A stretch of DNA of 64,000 nucleotides, from contig NZ_PCOQ01000001.1 in assembly GCF_002975275.1 (NCBI RefSeq), positions 496,001-560,000 on the forward strand, in the 5' to 3' direction. The DNA comes from Achromobacter sp. MYb9 (GTDB taxonomy: Bacteria > Pseudomonadota > Gammaproteobacteria > Burkholderiales > Burkholderiaceae_B). The notes under the pieces are model-generated. The model was given only the letters and a program-made list of their open reading frames with translations. It was not told the DNA's origin and searched no databases. Below, in pieces: positions 46,024-55,393 of this stretch. The translations under genes and the position numbers were made by a program. How positions within the stretch are numbered: position 1 is the stretch's first letter; each line of letters opens with the position of its first letter.

Positions 46024-47595
46024 ATGATCAGACGTTTCAGCTTGCTGGGAGCCGCGGCGCTTCTGGCAATGAGCGCCGCCACGGGCGCGCTCGCCCAGAC
46101 CAAGACCCTGCGCATGGTGCCGCACGCGGACCTGAAGACGCTGGACCCGCTGTTCAACACGGCCTACATCACGCGCAACCATGGCTACATGGTGTTTGAC
46201 ACGTTGTTCTCGCAAGACGGCAAGGGGCAGGTCAAGCCACAGATGGTGGACACGTGGACCACCTCCGAAGACGGCAAGACCTGGACCTTCACCTTGCGCC
46301 CGGGCCTGAAGTTCAACGACGGCACACCGGTAAAGGCAGAAGACTGCATCGCGTCGCTGCAACGCTGGGCAAAGAAGGACACGCTGGGCCAGGCCATGAT
46401 GGCGGCCGGCGCCGAATTCGCCGCCACCGGCGACAACACCTTCACGCTGACGCTGAAGGAGCCCTTCGGCCTGGTGCTGGACGCCCTGTCCAAGCCCTCG
46501 GGCATGCCGCCGTTCATCATGCCCAAGCGCCTGGCCATGACGGACCCGAACACGCAGGTGACCGAGATGGTCGGATCGGGTCCGTTCCTGTTCAAGCGCG
46601 ATGAATGGGTCCCCGGCAACAAGGTCGTCTACGTGAAGAATCCGGCCTATGTACCCCGGGCCGAGCCGGCCGACGGCCTGGCGGGCGGCAAGAATGTGAA
46701 GGTGGACCGCGTCGAGTGGCTGTACATCCCCGACGGCAACACGGCGACGGCCGCGCTGATGAACGGCGAGGTCGACATGATCGAACAGATCACGCCCGAC
46801 TTCCTGCCGGTGGTGGAAACCAACCCGGACATCACCCTTAGCACCTCGGTCGCGTCCCAGGGCATGGTCATCGTCAACGCGCTGCACCCGCCGTTCAACA
46901 ACCCGCTGGCCCGCCAGGCGCTCTATCACCTGGTAAGCCAGAAGGAAATGCTGTCGGCCATGGGTTACCCGGAGAAATACCGCGTCGACTACTGCGCCAC
47001 GCTGTACATCTGCGGTTCACCACTGGCGACCGACGCGGGCGCCGCGCCCTATGCCAAACCCGATCCGGCGCGCGCCAAGCAATTGCTGCAGGAAGCGGGC
47101 TACAAGGGCGAGAAAGTGGTGCTGCTGTACCCCACCGACCACCTGAGCGCGCCCGCCGTGATGGTGCTGGCCCAGAACATGAAGAAGGCCGGCATCAACG
47201 TGGACGTGCAATCGATGGACTGGGCGTCACTGGCCGGCCGCCGCCTGAAAAAGGACCCGCCCGAAAAAGGCGGCTGGAACATTTTCCTGACCTGGGGCGG
47301 TTACTACGACGCCAGCACGCCGGTGACCAACCCGTGGCTGTCCGCCGCCTGCGGCAACAGTCTGCCGGGCTGGCCGTGCGACAAGGAACTGGACACGCTG
47401 CGCACCAGCTGGATCCGCGAGACCGATGCCGCCAAGCGCAAGGAGATCGCCGCGCAAATGCAGGCGCGCGCCTATCAGACCGTGCCCTACGTCATGTGGG
47501 GGGAATTCAAACCCGTCTTCGCCGTGCGCGGCCTCAAGCACACCGAGCTGATCAAGAACGGCATCCCGGTGATGTGGAACATCGAGAAACCGTAA
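46024..47595 (+). CDS. Peptide ABC transporter substrate-binding protein (DppA/OppA family)
   Basis: 523 residues from the ATG at 46024 (AGGGGAAATCA upstream). A Sec signal peptide ends at ATGALAQ (about residue 24) with no lipobox, so the receptor is free in the periplasm. Family motifs: LKTLDPLFNTAYITRNHGYMVFDTLF, KTWTFTLRPGLKFNDGTPVKAEDC, VGSGPFLFKRDEWVPGN. It is the receptor for the following permease and ATPase genes; given the deacylase and oxidase nearby, the ligand is probably an N-acyl or D-residue peptide. Confidence 0.93.
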   Translation: MIRRFSLLGAAALLAMSAATGALAQTKTLRMVPHADLKTLDPLFNTAYITRNHGYMVFDTLFSQDGKGQVKPQMVDTWTTSEDGKTWTFTLRPGLKFNDGTPVKAEDCIASLQRWAKKDTLGQAMMAAGAEFAATGDNTFTLTLKEPFGLVLDALSKPSGMPPFIMPKRLAMTDPNTQVTEMVGSGPFLFKRDEWVPGNKVVYVKNPAYVPRAEPADGLAGGKNVKVDRVEWLYIPDGNTATAALMNGEVDMIEQITPDFLPVVETNPDITLSTSVASQGMVIVNALHPPFNNPLARQALYHLVSQKEMLSAMGYPEKYRVDYCATLYICGSPLATDAGAAPYAKPDPARAKQLLQEAGYKGEKVVLLYPTDHLSAPAVMVLAQNMKKAGINVDVQSMDWASLAGRRLKKDPPEKGGWNIFLTWGGYYDASTPVTNPWLSAACGNSLPGWPCDKELDTLRTSWIRETDAAKRKEIAAQMQARAYQTVPYVMWGEFKPVFAVRGLKHTELIKNGIPVMWNIEKP

Positions 47596-47647
47596 GGCAG
47601 ACGCCGGGCGCATCACGCGCCCGGCCGCAAGCCAGGGGGAATCCAGC

Positions 47648-48583
47648 GTGAAATACATCCTGCGCCGCATCGCGGCCGTCATTCCAGTCATGGCCGTCGT
47701 CGCGGTCGTGGTGTTCCTGCTGATACACCTGTCGCCGGGCGATCCGGCGGCGGTGATGGCGGGCGACAACGCCACCGCCGACGACGTCGAGAAGATCCGG
47801 CAAAACATGGGGCTGGACAAGCCGCTGCCGCAGCAGTTCGCCATCTGGGTGAGCCACATCGCGATGGGCGACCTGGGCACCTCGATGTCGTCCCAGATGC
47901 CGGTGTCGCAGCTGATCGCCCAACGCATGGGGCCGACGTTGTCCATCGCCCTGTTCACGATGCTGTTCGCCGTGCTGGCGGCCGTGCCCCTGGGCGTGCT
48001 GGCCGCGTGGAACGCTGGCCGCTGGCTGGACCGGCTGGTGATGATCGGCGCGGTCTGCGCGTTTTCGGTGCCGGTATTCCTGATCGGCTATTGCCTCGTC
48101 TACGGCTTTTCCATCAAGCTGGGATGGCTGCCGGTGCAGGGCTACAAGCCCCTGGCGGACGGCCTTGTGCCCTACCTGCGCCATCTGGTGCTGCCCTGTT
48201 TGTCGCTGGGCCTGGTGTACATGGCGCTGCTGACCCGCATGACGCGCGCCACCATGCTGGAAGCCTTGTCCGAGGACTACATCCGCACCGCGCGCGCCAA
48301 GGGTTTGTCCGCGGGCCCCATCGTGTGGCATGCGCTGAAGAACGCCGCCAACCCCATCGTCACCACCATCGGCGTGGGCGTGGCCCTGCTGATCGGCGGG
48401 GTCGTGGTCACTGAAACCGTGTTCGCGATTCCCGGCCTGGGCCGCCTGACGATCGACGCCGTGCTGCGTCACGACTATCCGGTGATCCAGGGCGTGTTGC
48501 TGGTGGCCTCGGGCATCTACGTGCTGATCAATCTGCTGGTCGACCTGAGCTACCGGCTCTTCGATCCCCGCATCCGCTACTGA
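47648..48583 (+). CDS. Peptide ABC transporter permease (DppB type)
   Basis: 311 residues from a GTG start with AGGGGGA upstream. It begins KYILRRIAAVIPVMAVVAVVV (first helix) with HLSPGDPA and NMGLDKPLPQQF in the usual periplasmic region. Five further helices follow, and the EAA loop that contacts the ATPase is EDYIRTARAKGLS (about residues 211-223). Partner of the next gene, 12 nt away. Confidence 0.94.
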   Translation: MKYILRRIAAVIPVMAVVAVVVFLLIHLSPGDPAAVMAGDNATADDVEKIRQNMGLDKPLPQQFAIWVSHIAMGDLGTSMSSQMPVSQLIAQRMGPTLSIALFTMLFAVLAAVPLGVLAAWNAGRWLDRLVMIGAVCAFSVPVFLIGYCLVYGFSIKLGWLPVQGYKPLADGLVPYLRHLVLPCLSLGLVYMALLTRMTRATMLEALSEDYIRTARAKGLSAGPIVWHALKNAANPIVTTIGVGVALLIGGVVVTETVFAIPGLGRLTIDAVLRHDYPVIQGVLLVASGIYVLINLLVDLSYRLFDPRIRY

Positions 48584-48595
48584 GAAGGGCAACGC

Positions 48596-49471
48596 ATGAA
48601 CACCACCACCCTGCCGCTTCCCGTCCCGCGGCCGCGCCTGCGCCGCGCCGTCCGCTCGCTGCGGCGCCATCCCATGCTGTATGTGGGTAGCGCCATTCTG
48701 CTGGTGCTGGCGGCGATTGCGCTGGCCGCCCCGTGGCTGGCCACGGTCGACCCGCAAGACATCAACCCGATGGCGCGCATGAAGCCGCCGTCGTCCGAAC
48801 ACTTCTTCGGCACCGACGCGCTGGGCCGCGACGTCTACTCGCGCACCGTGTGGGGCGCCCGCGTATCGCTGCTGGTCGGCATCGTCGTGGCAGTCGTGTC
48901 CACCGTGGCCGGCGTGATGCTGGGCATGCTGGCCGGCTACTTCCGCCGGGTCGATGCGTTCATCATGCGCATCATGGACGGGCTGATGGCCATCCCTGGC
49001 GTGCTGCTGGCGATTGCCCTGATGGCCACCCTGAAAGGCGGCCTGGGCACCGTGATCATCGCCATCGTCGTCCCCGAAGTGCCACGCGTCGTCCGCCTGG
49101 TGCGGGCGCTGGTGCTGACCATCCGCGAGCAGCCTTACATTGAAGCCGCCGTCTCGGTGGGCACCCGCGTGCCGTCAATCCTGCTGCGCCATATCCTGCC
49201 CAATCTGTTCGCCCCGTTGATGGTGCAAGCCACCTTCATCGCCGCCTCCGCCATCCTGACCGAAGCCGTGCTGAGTTTCCTGGGCGTGGGCATTCCGCCC
49301 CAGATCCCCAGTTGGGGGAACATCATGGCCGAAGGCCGCAATTTCGTGGCCGTGGCGTTCCACATCATCCTGTACCCGGGGCTGTTCCTGGGCGTGGCGG
49401 TGCTTGCCGTCAACCTGGTGGGCGACGGGCTGCGCGACATGCTCGATCCCCGTCTGGCCAAAAAGCTGTAG
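48596..49471 (+). CDS. Peptide ABC transporter permease (DppC type)
   Basis: 291 residues. Shows the DppC/OppC pattern: an N-terminal cytoplasmic tail with Arg/Pro-rich sequence, one helix, then HFFGTDALGRDVYSRTVWGARVSL, the ABC permease domain with the EAA-type loop EQPYIEAAVSVGTRVPSILLRHILPN, and the end WGNIMAEGR...LVGDGLRDMLDPRL. Forms the transmembrane pair with the preceding product. Confidence 0.94.
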   Translation: MNTTTLPLPVPRPRLRRAVRSLRRHPMLYVGSAILLVLAAIALAAPWLATVDPQDINPMARMKPPSSEHFFGTDALGRDVYSRTVWGARVSLLVGIVVAVVSTVAGVMLGMLAGYFRRVDAFIMRIMDGLMAIPGVLLAIALMATLKGGLGTVIIAIVVPEVPRVVRLVRALVLTIREQPYIEAAVSVGTRVPSILLRHILPNLFAPLMVQATFIAASAILTEAVLSFLGVGIPPQIPSWGNIMAEGRNFVAVAFHIILYPGLFLGVAVLAVNLVGDGLRDMLDPRLAKKL

Positions 49472-49479
49472 GAGCGCCC

Positions 49480-50487
49480 ATGCAACCCACCCCTGTCTTG
49501 CGCGTGCACGACCTCACCACCTGTTTCGACGGCGACGACACCACCGTCGTGGCCGTGGACAAGCTGTCGTTCGAGCTGCTGCCCGGCGAAACGCTGGGCC
49601 TGGTCGGCGAATCCGGCTGTGGCAAGAGCGTCACGTCCCTGTCCATCATGCGGCTGCTGCGCGCCCCCGGGCGCGTCGCGGGCGGCAGCATCGAGTTCGA
49701 CGGGCGCGACCTCTTGGCCCTGCCCGAAAAATCCATGCGCGCCATCCGCGGCAATCAGATCTCGATGATCTTCCAAGAGCCCATGACCTCGTTGAACCCC
49801 GTGATCACGGTGGGCAAGCAGATCAGCGAATCGCTCATGCTGCACCAGGGCCTGTCGCGCCGCGACGCGCTGGCGCAGGCCGAAAAGCTGCTGGAGCTGG
49901 TGCAGATCTCGGACCCGGCCCGCCGCGTGCGCGAATACCCGTATCAACTGTCCGGCGGCATGCGCCAGCGCGCCATGATCGCCATGGCGCTGGCGTGCCA
50001 GCCCAAGGTCCTGATCGCCGACGAGCCCACCACCGCGCTGGACGTCACCATCCAGGCTCAGATCCTGCATCTGCTGCGCGACATCCAGGCCCGGCTGGGC
50101 ACGGCCATCGTGCTGATCACGCACGACCTGGGCGTGGTGGCGCAAATGTGCCAGCGCGTCATCGTGATGTACGCCGGCCGCAAGGTGGAGGAAGGCAGCG
50201 TGGATGACGTGCTGGACCGCCCGCAGCATCCCTACACGCAGGCGCTGATCCGTTCGCTGCCCGACTTCGTCGACGGCCAGGACCACACGGCTCGGCTGGC
50301 TGAACTGCCCGGCATCGTGCCGGTGATGACGCCCGCCTCGCGCGGCTGCGCCTTCGCCGCCCGCTGTCCGCAAGCGCTGGCGCGCTGCACCGAAGACGCG
50401 CCGCCCGCCATCGATGCCGGCAGCCGCCACCGCGTCTGGTGCTGGGCCCGCCAATCCGAACCGGCGCCCGCCGCCCTCACCGCCTGA
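49480..50487 (+). CDS. Peptide ABC transporter ATPase (DppD type)
   Basis: 335 residues from the ATG at 49480 (TAGGAG overlapping the previous stop). Walker [10 protein letters not shown]-loop [10 protein letters not shown], signature [15 protein letters not shown], Walker [13 protein letters not shown] and the switch His in [12 protein letters not shown] are all intact. The C-terminal oligopeptide-transporter domain has the four-Cys iron-sulfur-like pattern ([15 protein letters not shown], then VWCW). Confidence 0.95.
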   Translation: MQPTPVLRVHDLTTCFDGDDTTVVAVDKLSFELLPGETLGLVGESGCGKSVTSLSIMRLLRAPGRVAGGSIEFDGRDLLALPEKSMRAIRGNQISMIFQEPMTSLNPVITVGKQISESLMLHQGLSRRDALAQAEKLLELVQISDPARRVREYPYQLSGGMRQRAMIAMALACQPKVLIADEPTTALDVTIQAQILHLLRDIQARLGTAIVLITHDLGVVAQMCQRVIVMYAGRKVEEGSVDDVLDRPQHPYTQALIRSLPDFVDGQDHTARLAELPGIVPVMTPASRGCAFAARCPQALARCTEDAPPAIDAGSRHRVWCWARQSEPAPAALTA

Positions 50488-50495
50488 GGTCCGCC

Positions 50496-51503
50496 ATGAA
50501 CCTGCACGATATCCCCCTCTCGTCCGCGGCGCCCCCTCGCTCCGCGCCCGCCGCCGCGCCCATGCTGGAAGTCATCGGCCTGAAGAAGCACTTCCCCGTG
50601 GACAACGGGCGCGGCGCCAAGGTACTGCGTGCGGTGGACGGCATATCGCTATCCGTTCCGCGCGGCCAGACCCTGAGCCTGGTCGGCGAATCCGGTTGTG
50701 GCAAGTCCACCACCGGCAAATGCCTGATCCGCCTGACCGACCCCACCGAAGGCCGCATCCTGCTTGAAGGCGAAGACCTGGCGAAGATGAACAGCGGCCA
50801 ATTGCGCGCCATGCGCCAGCGCATGCAATTCATCTTCCAGGATCCGTTTTCGTCCATGAACCCGCGGATGCGCGTGCGCGACATCATCGGCGAACCGCTG
50901 CGCAATTTCGGCCATGGCCGCGCCGCCATCCACGAACGCGTTGCGCAGTTGTTGGCCCGCGTCAGCCTGCGCGCCGACGCCGCCGACCGCTATCCCCACG
51001 AGTTCTCGGGCGGACAGCGCCAGCGTATCGTCATCGCCCGCGCCCTGGCGCTGGATCCGGGCCTGATCGTCTGCGACGAGCCGGTGTCGGCGCTGGACGT
51101 CTCGGTCCAGGCGCAGGTCATCAACCTGCTGATGGACCTGCAGCGCGACCTGGGCCTGACTTACGTGTTCATCTCGCATGACCTGAGCGTGGTGCGCCAC
51201 ATCAGCCACCGCGTGGCGGTGATGTACCTGGGCAAGATCGTAGAGATCGGCACCCGTGACGCCATCTTCGACCGCCCCGCCCACCCGTACACCCGCGCCC
51301 TGCTGGCCGCCGTGCCGTCGGCGCGCCAGGGCCAGCGCACGCCCGTCGAGGTCCTGAAAGGCGAAATCCCCAGCCCGTTGTCGCCCCCATCGGGCTGTGC
51401 GTTCCGCACCCGTTGCCCGATGGCGCAGCCGCGCTGCGCCGAAGAAACCCCGCAACCGCGGCAGGTCGCCCCTGAACAGCAGGTCGCCTGCCACTTTGCC
51501 TGA
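50496..51503 (+). CDS. Peptide ABC transporter ATPase (DppF type)
   Basis: 335 residues from the ATG at 50496. Walker [15 protein letters not shown]-loop FQDPFSSMNPRMRV, signature FSGGQRQRIVIARAL, Walker B LIVCDEPVSALD and the switch His in FISHDLSVVRHI are intact. The C-terminal domain carries CAFRTRCPMAQPRC. It pairs with the DppD-type ATPase to complete a full five-gene dipeptide importer. Confidence 0.95.
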   Translation: MNLHDIPLSSAAPPRSAPAAAPMLEVIGLKKHFPVDNGRGAKVLRAVDGISLSVPRGQTLSLVGESGCGKSTTGKCLIRLTDPTEGRILLEGEDLAKMNSGQLRAMRQRMQFIFQDPFSSMNPRMRVRDIIGEPLRNFGHGRAAIHERVAQLLARVSLRADAADRYPHEFSGGQRQRIVIARALALDPGLIVCDEPVSALDVSVQAQVINLLMDLQRDLGLTYVFISHDLSVVRHISHRVAVMYLGKIVEIGTRDAIFDRPAHPYTRALLAAVPSARQGQRTPVEVLKGEIPSPLSPPSGCAFRTRCPMAQPRCAEETPQPRQVAPEQQVACHFA

Positions 51504-51524
51504 CCCTTTTAGCCGGAGATCCGC

Positions 51525-52979
51525 ATGTCACAGCCCGACGCCACCCCGTTCGACTACATCCTTGCTGGCGGCACCGTCATCGACGGCGCCAACACCCCGG
51601 GCCAACGCGCCGATGTCGGCGTCCGCGGCGACCGCATCGCCGCGGTAGGCGACCTGTCCGCCAGCGCCGCGCGCCGCCGGATCGACGTCAGCGGCAAAGT
51701 GGTCGCGCCCGGCTTCATCGACTCGCACACGCACGACGACAACTACCTGCTCAAGCACCGCGACATGACGCCCAAGATCTCGCAGGGCGTCACCACCGTC
51801 GTCACCGGCAACTGCGGCATCAGCCTGGCGCCGCTGGCCCACGCCAGCCCGCCCGCCCCGCTGGACTTGCTGGACGAAGGCGGTTCGTACCGCTTCGCAC
51901 GCTTCTCCGACTACCTGGACGCCCTGCGCGCCACGCCCGCCGCCGTCAACGCCGCCTGCATGGTTGGCCATTCCACGCTGCGCGCCGCCGTCATGCCCGA
52001 CCTGCAACGCGAAGCCACCCCCGACGAAGTGCAGGCCATGCAGACGCTGGCCGACGACGCCCTGGCCAGCGGCGCCATCGGCATTTCGACCGGCACGTTC
52101 TACCCGCCCGCCGCCCGCGCCACCACCGAAGAAATCATCGAAGTCTGCCGGCCGCTGAACACCCACGGCGGCATCTACGCCACCCACATGCGCGACGAAG
52201 GCGAACACATCGTCGAAGCGCTGGAAGAGACCTTCCGCATCGGCCGCGAGCTCGACGTGCCCGTCGTGATCTCGCATCACAAGGTCATGGGCCAGCCCAA
52301 CTTCGGCCGTTCCCAGGAAACCCTGCCCTTGATCGAAGCCGCCATGGCCAGGCAAGACGTCTCGCTGGACGCCTACCCCTATGTGGCCGGCTCCACCATG
52401 CTCAAGCAAGACCGGGTGCTCTTGGCCGGCCGCACCATCATCACCTGGTGCAAGCCGTTCCCCGAACTCAGCGGGCGCGACCTGGACGAGGTCGCCGCTG
52501 AACGCGGAAAATCCAAGTACGACGTCGTGCCGGACCTGCAACCCGCAGGCGCCATCTACTTCATGATGGACGAGCCAGACGTCCAGCGCATCCTGAAATT
52601 CGGCCCCACCATGATCGGCTCGGATGGCCTGCCCCACGACGAACGCCCGCACCCCCGCCTGTGGGGCACCTTCCCCCGCGTGCTCGGCCACTACTCCCGC
52701 GACCTGGGCCTGTTCCCGCTGGAGACCGCCGTCTGGAAAATGACCGGCCTGACCGCCGCCAAGTTCGGCCTGGCCGAACGCGGCCAGGTGCAGCCCGGGT
52801 ACTTCGCCGACCTGGTGGTCTTCGACCCCGCCACCGTCGCCGACGCCGCCACCTTCGAACGCCCCACCGAACGCGCCGCCGGCATCCACTCGGTCTATGT
52901 CAACGGCGCTCCTGTCTGGGAAGATCAGGCCTTCACCGGCCAGCATGCCGGCCGTGTCCTGAACCGGACCGCCGCCTGA
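51525..52979 (+). CDS. N-acyl-D-amino-acid deacylase (D-aminoacylase)
   Basis: 484 residues, with CGGAG 7 nt before the ATG. Amidohydrolase-fold enzyme: ILAGGTVIDGANTPGQRADVGV, metal motif FIDSHTHDD (residues about 65-73), QGVTTVVTGNCGIS (Cys ligand of the D-aminoacylase branch), GISTGTFYPPA, THMRDEGEHIVEAL and VISHHKVMG. The late SDGLPHDERPHPRLWGTFPRVLG is specific to this subfamily. It removes the acyl group from N-acyl-D-amino acids in the cytoplasm, feeding the oxidase encoded first in the cluster. Confidence 0.94.
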   Translation: MSQPDATPFDYILAGGTVIDGANTPGQRADVGVRGDRIAAVGDLSASAARRRIDVSGKVVAPGFIDSHTHDDNYLLKHRDMTPKISQGVTTVVTGNCGISLAPLAHASPPAPLDLLDEGGSYRFARFSDYLDALRATPAAVNAACMVGHSTLRAAVMPDLQREATPDEVQAMQTLADDALASGAIGISTGTFYPPAARATTEEIIEVCRPLNTHGGIYATHMRDEGEHIVEALEETFRIGRELDVPVVISHHKVMGQPNFGRSQETLPLIEAAMARQDVSLDAYPYVAGSTMLKQDRVLLAGRTIITWCKPFPELSGRDLDEVAAERGKSKYDVVPDLQPAGAIYFMMDEPDVQRILKFGPTMIGSDGLPHDERPHPRLWGTFPRVLGHYSRDLGLFPLETAVWKMTGLTAAKFGLAERGQVQPGYFADLVVFDPATVADAATFERPTERAAGIHSVYVNGAPVWEDQAFTGQHAGRVLNRTAA

Positions 52980-53051
52980 ACCCGCCCACCCTTTACAATC
53001 CGGCGTAGACGCGGCAGGGCTTGCGGGCCCTGCCCAGCCCTCAACCCCTTG

Positions 53052-53699
53052 ATGCCAGACCGCTACATGGCCCTACCCGGCAATACGTCCCCGCCCGAGA
53101 TCGTGGGCAAGGAAGAGATGGGCGCCCGCCTGCGCGCGGAGCGCAAAGCCAGAAAAATGACCTTGCAGGCGCTGTCACGGGCCAGCGGCATCGCGGTATC
53201 GACCCTGTCAAAGGCCGAACTCGGGCAGATCGCCCTCAGCTACGAGAAGTTTGCCGCCCTGGCCCGCGCGCTGGACATCGACATGACCCGCATGTTCATG
53301 CTGCGCGACGCCTCCCAGGCCGCCGTCGCCCCCACTTACGTCAAGAACAAGCTCAGCGACGCCCGCGACTACATCACCGAAAACTATCACTACCGCCTGC
53401 TGATGGGCGAATACCCCGGCAAGAAAATGCTGCCGATGGTCGCGCTGATCGACTCGCGCAAGGTCGTGGAGTTCGAGGACTACATCCGCCACCCCGGCCA
53501 GGAATTCGTGGTGGTGCTATCGGGAAAGGTCAGGATCCAATTCGAGAATGGCGATAGCGTGGTGCTGGGCAAGCTGGAATCGGCCTACTTCGATAGCAGT
53601 ATCGGGCACGTGTACCTGTCGCTAAGCCGCAAGCCGGCCGAAGTGCTGGCGGTGTGCAGCGATACGGAGGACGTGCCTTCCAGGTTGAAGGGGGCCTGA
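53052..53699 (+). CDS. XRE-cupin transcriptional regulator of the cluster
   Basis: 215 residues from the ATG at 53052 (ATG 53067 also possible). The HTH_3 domain spans about residues 22-80: LRAERKARKMTLQALSRASG, VSTLSKAELGQIALSYEKF. A cupin ligand-binding domain follows (about 120-205; HPGQEFVVVLSGKVRIQFEN, DSVVLGKLESAYFDS, GHVYLSLS). Such proteins sense small amino- or carboxylic compounds. It lies 72 nt after the deacylase gene at the end of the cluster and probably controls it, perhaps through the paired boxes before 42833. Confidence 0.9.
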   Translation: MPDRYMALPGNTSPPEIVGKEEMGARLRAERKARKMTLQALSRASGIAVSTLSKAELGQIALSYEKFAALARALDIDMTRMFMLRDASQAAVAPTYVKNKLSDARDYITENYHYRLLMGEYPGKKMLPMVALIDSRKVVEFEDYIRHPGQEFVVVLSGKVRIQFENGDSVVLGKLESAYFDSSIGHVYLSLSRKPAEVLAVCSDTEDVPSRLKGA

Positions 53700-53895
53700 G
53701 GCAGTCGGGGTCAAGGCTGGCATATGACTGTCACATACGCCGGGCATACTCGTCGACGAGATGCTTGGGGGGAACCCGGTCTGGACCGGGCCAGCCCTGG
53801 ATATTCATATGAATGGTAATTCGTTGGCCCGGGCGGAAAGCCGGCTTACGATGCCTGGCATCTACTGGGCCCGGTGCCCGCAGGAATGCTCCGAC

Positions 53896-54075
53896 ATGCA
53901 ACGCTTGATCTCCCCCATTTTGACCCGCCGCCCGGCACTGCTTGCCGGCCCGCGCAGTGGCCGCCGCTATGACGCGGTGTATTCAGTGAAAGCCCATCGT
54001 GAAGCCAAGATGCTGAATGAGTCGGCGCAGCGAATTCTTGCGGTGTCGGCGCGGTATATGTTGGCTGGCGCGTAA
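53896..54075 (+). CDS. Possible small basic protein, 59 residues
   Basis: Frame from ATG 53896 to TAA at 54075, starting MQRLISPILTRRPALLAGPR, with an Arg-rich N-terminus and an Ala/Ser helix at the end (NESAQRILAVSARYMLAGA). No family or ribosome site is evident; the same frame could begin at 53761. The main support is that a good T-tailed hairpin follows 50 nt later on the same strand, so this stretch is transcribed as the end of something. Confidence 0.4.
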   Translation: MQRLISPILTRRPALLAGPRSGRRYDAVYSVKAHREAKMLNESAQRILAVSARYMLAGA

Positions 54076-54124
54076 TTCGTATTGCTGAATGGCTGGCATG
54101 GCCGGTGGCAATGCCCAAGCAAAC

Positions 54125-54161
54125 ATCCCGCTGAGACGTCCCGCGTCGGCGGGATTTTTTT
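54125..54161 (+). terminator. Rho-independent terminator
   Basis: ATCCCGC...GCGGGAT with an inner GACG/CGTC pairing, followed by seven T. It resembles the hairpin at 56072. Confidence 0.8.
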
Positions 54162-54230
54162 CGCTTCACGGTTTGAGCACAACGAAGCCGGCCTGATCGC
54201 CGCCATGCTCGACACCCGCGTCAACCCACA

Positions 54231-55190
54231 TCAACCCGCGTCGGTCCCCGCGAAATGCGGTGACTGCCCGAAATGTTCGATCAACAATTCCGTCAGGACC
54301 CGTATCTTTCGTGCGGGATGCTGGCCTGGCGGGCGGATCACGTAGGCGCCGGCCGGCGGCGGGGGATAGCGGGTCATGATAGGCACGAGTGCGCCGGCGG
54401 CCACATCGTCGTGGGTCAGGCAGTCGGGCAGATAGGCAATCCCGAGTCCTGCCGTCGCGGCGGCCACCAAGGCTGCGCCATTGTCTGCCTTGAAGCGTCC
54501 CTGTGGGCGGACCGTGATGATCTTGTCGCCATCCATGAACTGCCAGGTTTCGGTGCCCTGCATGAGAGCCTCGAACCCAACGAGTTGCTCGGGCGTTTCG
54601 GGCGCCCCGTGCGCCTTGATGTAGTCCGGGCTGGCCAGCAGCTTGCCGTGGATGGGGCCAACGCGTCTTGCGATCAGGCTGGAGTCCTGAAGATAGCCCA
54701 CCCGTATCGCGCAGTCGTACCCCTCGGCGATAAGGTCGACGAAGCGATCGCTATAGCAAGTCTGCACATGAAGTTGCGGGTGGCGTCGCGCCAACTCCGC
54801 GACCACGGGCGCGAAATGCGTCAGGCCGAACGACACGGGCACGGCAATACGCAAGCGGCCACGTAGCTCACCGGCGGGCACGATCGTTTCCCGGGCCATG
54901 TCGATTTCGGCGCAGGCTCTGACCGCATGGTCGCGGAAAATCGCCCCGGCCTCGGTAAGCGCTGCGCCACGCGTGGTGCGTGCAAGCAACTGGATGCCCA
55001 GCTCTGCTTCCAACCGCAGCAATCGACGGCTGACGATCGACTTGGAAACGCCAAGCCGGAGCGCTGCGGGTGACACGCCGCCCGCGTCCGCCACTTCGAT
55101 GAATGTTTGAAGTTCTTCGATATCCAATTTGCGTGGCTCCCCATTTTCGCAACGCAGTTCGCCGCAGAATAGCACTACCGGGGCAGGCAT
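54231..55190 (-). CDS. LysR-family transcriptional regulator
   Basis: 319 residues from the ATG at 55190; a later start just before LDIEELQTF would give the more usual length of about 300. The N-terminal HTH is FIEVADAGGVSPAALRLGVSKSIVSRRLLRLEAELGIQLL. The effector domain begins LRGRLRIAVPVSFG and contains VDLIAEGYDCAIRVGYLQDS, typical of the group that regulates divergently encoded oxidoreductases or hydrolases. Its likely target is the hydrolase gene transcribed the other way from 55394. Confidence 0.9.
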   Translation of the reverse strand: MPAPVVLFCGELRCENGEPRKLDIEELQTFIEVADAGGVSPAALRLGVSKSIVSRRLLRLEAELGIQLLARTTRGAALTEAGAIFRDHAVRACAEIDMARETIVPAGELRGRLRIAVPVSFGLTHFAPVVAELARRHPQLHVQTCYSDRFVDLIAEGYDCAIRVGYLQDSSLIARRVGPIHGKLLASPDYIKAHGAPETPEQLVGFEALMQGTETWQFMDGDKIITVRPQGRFKADNGAALVAAATAGLGIAYLPDCLTHDDVAAGALVPIMTRYPPPPAGAYVIRPPGQHPARKIRVLTELLIEHFGQSPHFAGTDAG

Positions 55191-55393
55191 CGAATCGGCA
55201 TGGCGTGCAAGACAAGATGGCGTTCCTGATCGTGCGACACAGCTTGCCCCGGAACGGAACTACCGCATCGAGATCGACGAAAACATAATGTTGAATCTGG
55301 TCGGCGTCGCCACAAGCGCACGCTTTCTGGAAAGGCTTTGCAATGCAACTCGCAATGCAATTTCCGCAAAACACAGCAAACCAGGGATCACTA

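Noticed and set aside
44519..46024. 501-codon minus-strand frame over the M81 peptidase gene
   Set aside because: Antisense of a well-supported enzyme gene; composition of a shadow frame.
51528..52946. 472-codon minus-strand frame over the D-aminoacylase gene
   Set aside because: Gly/Val/Gln-rich antisense shadow without motifs.
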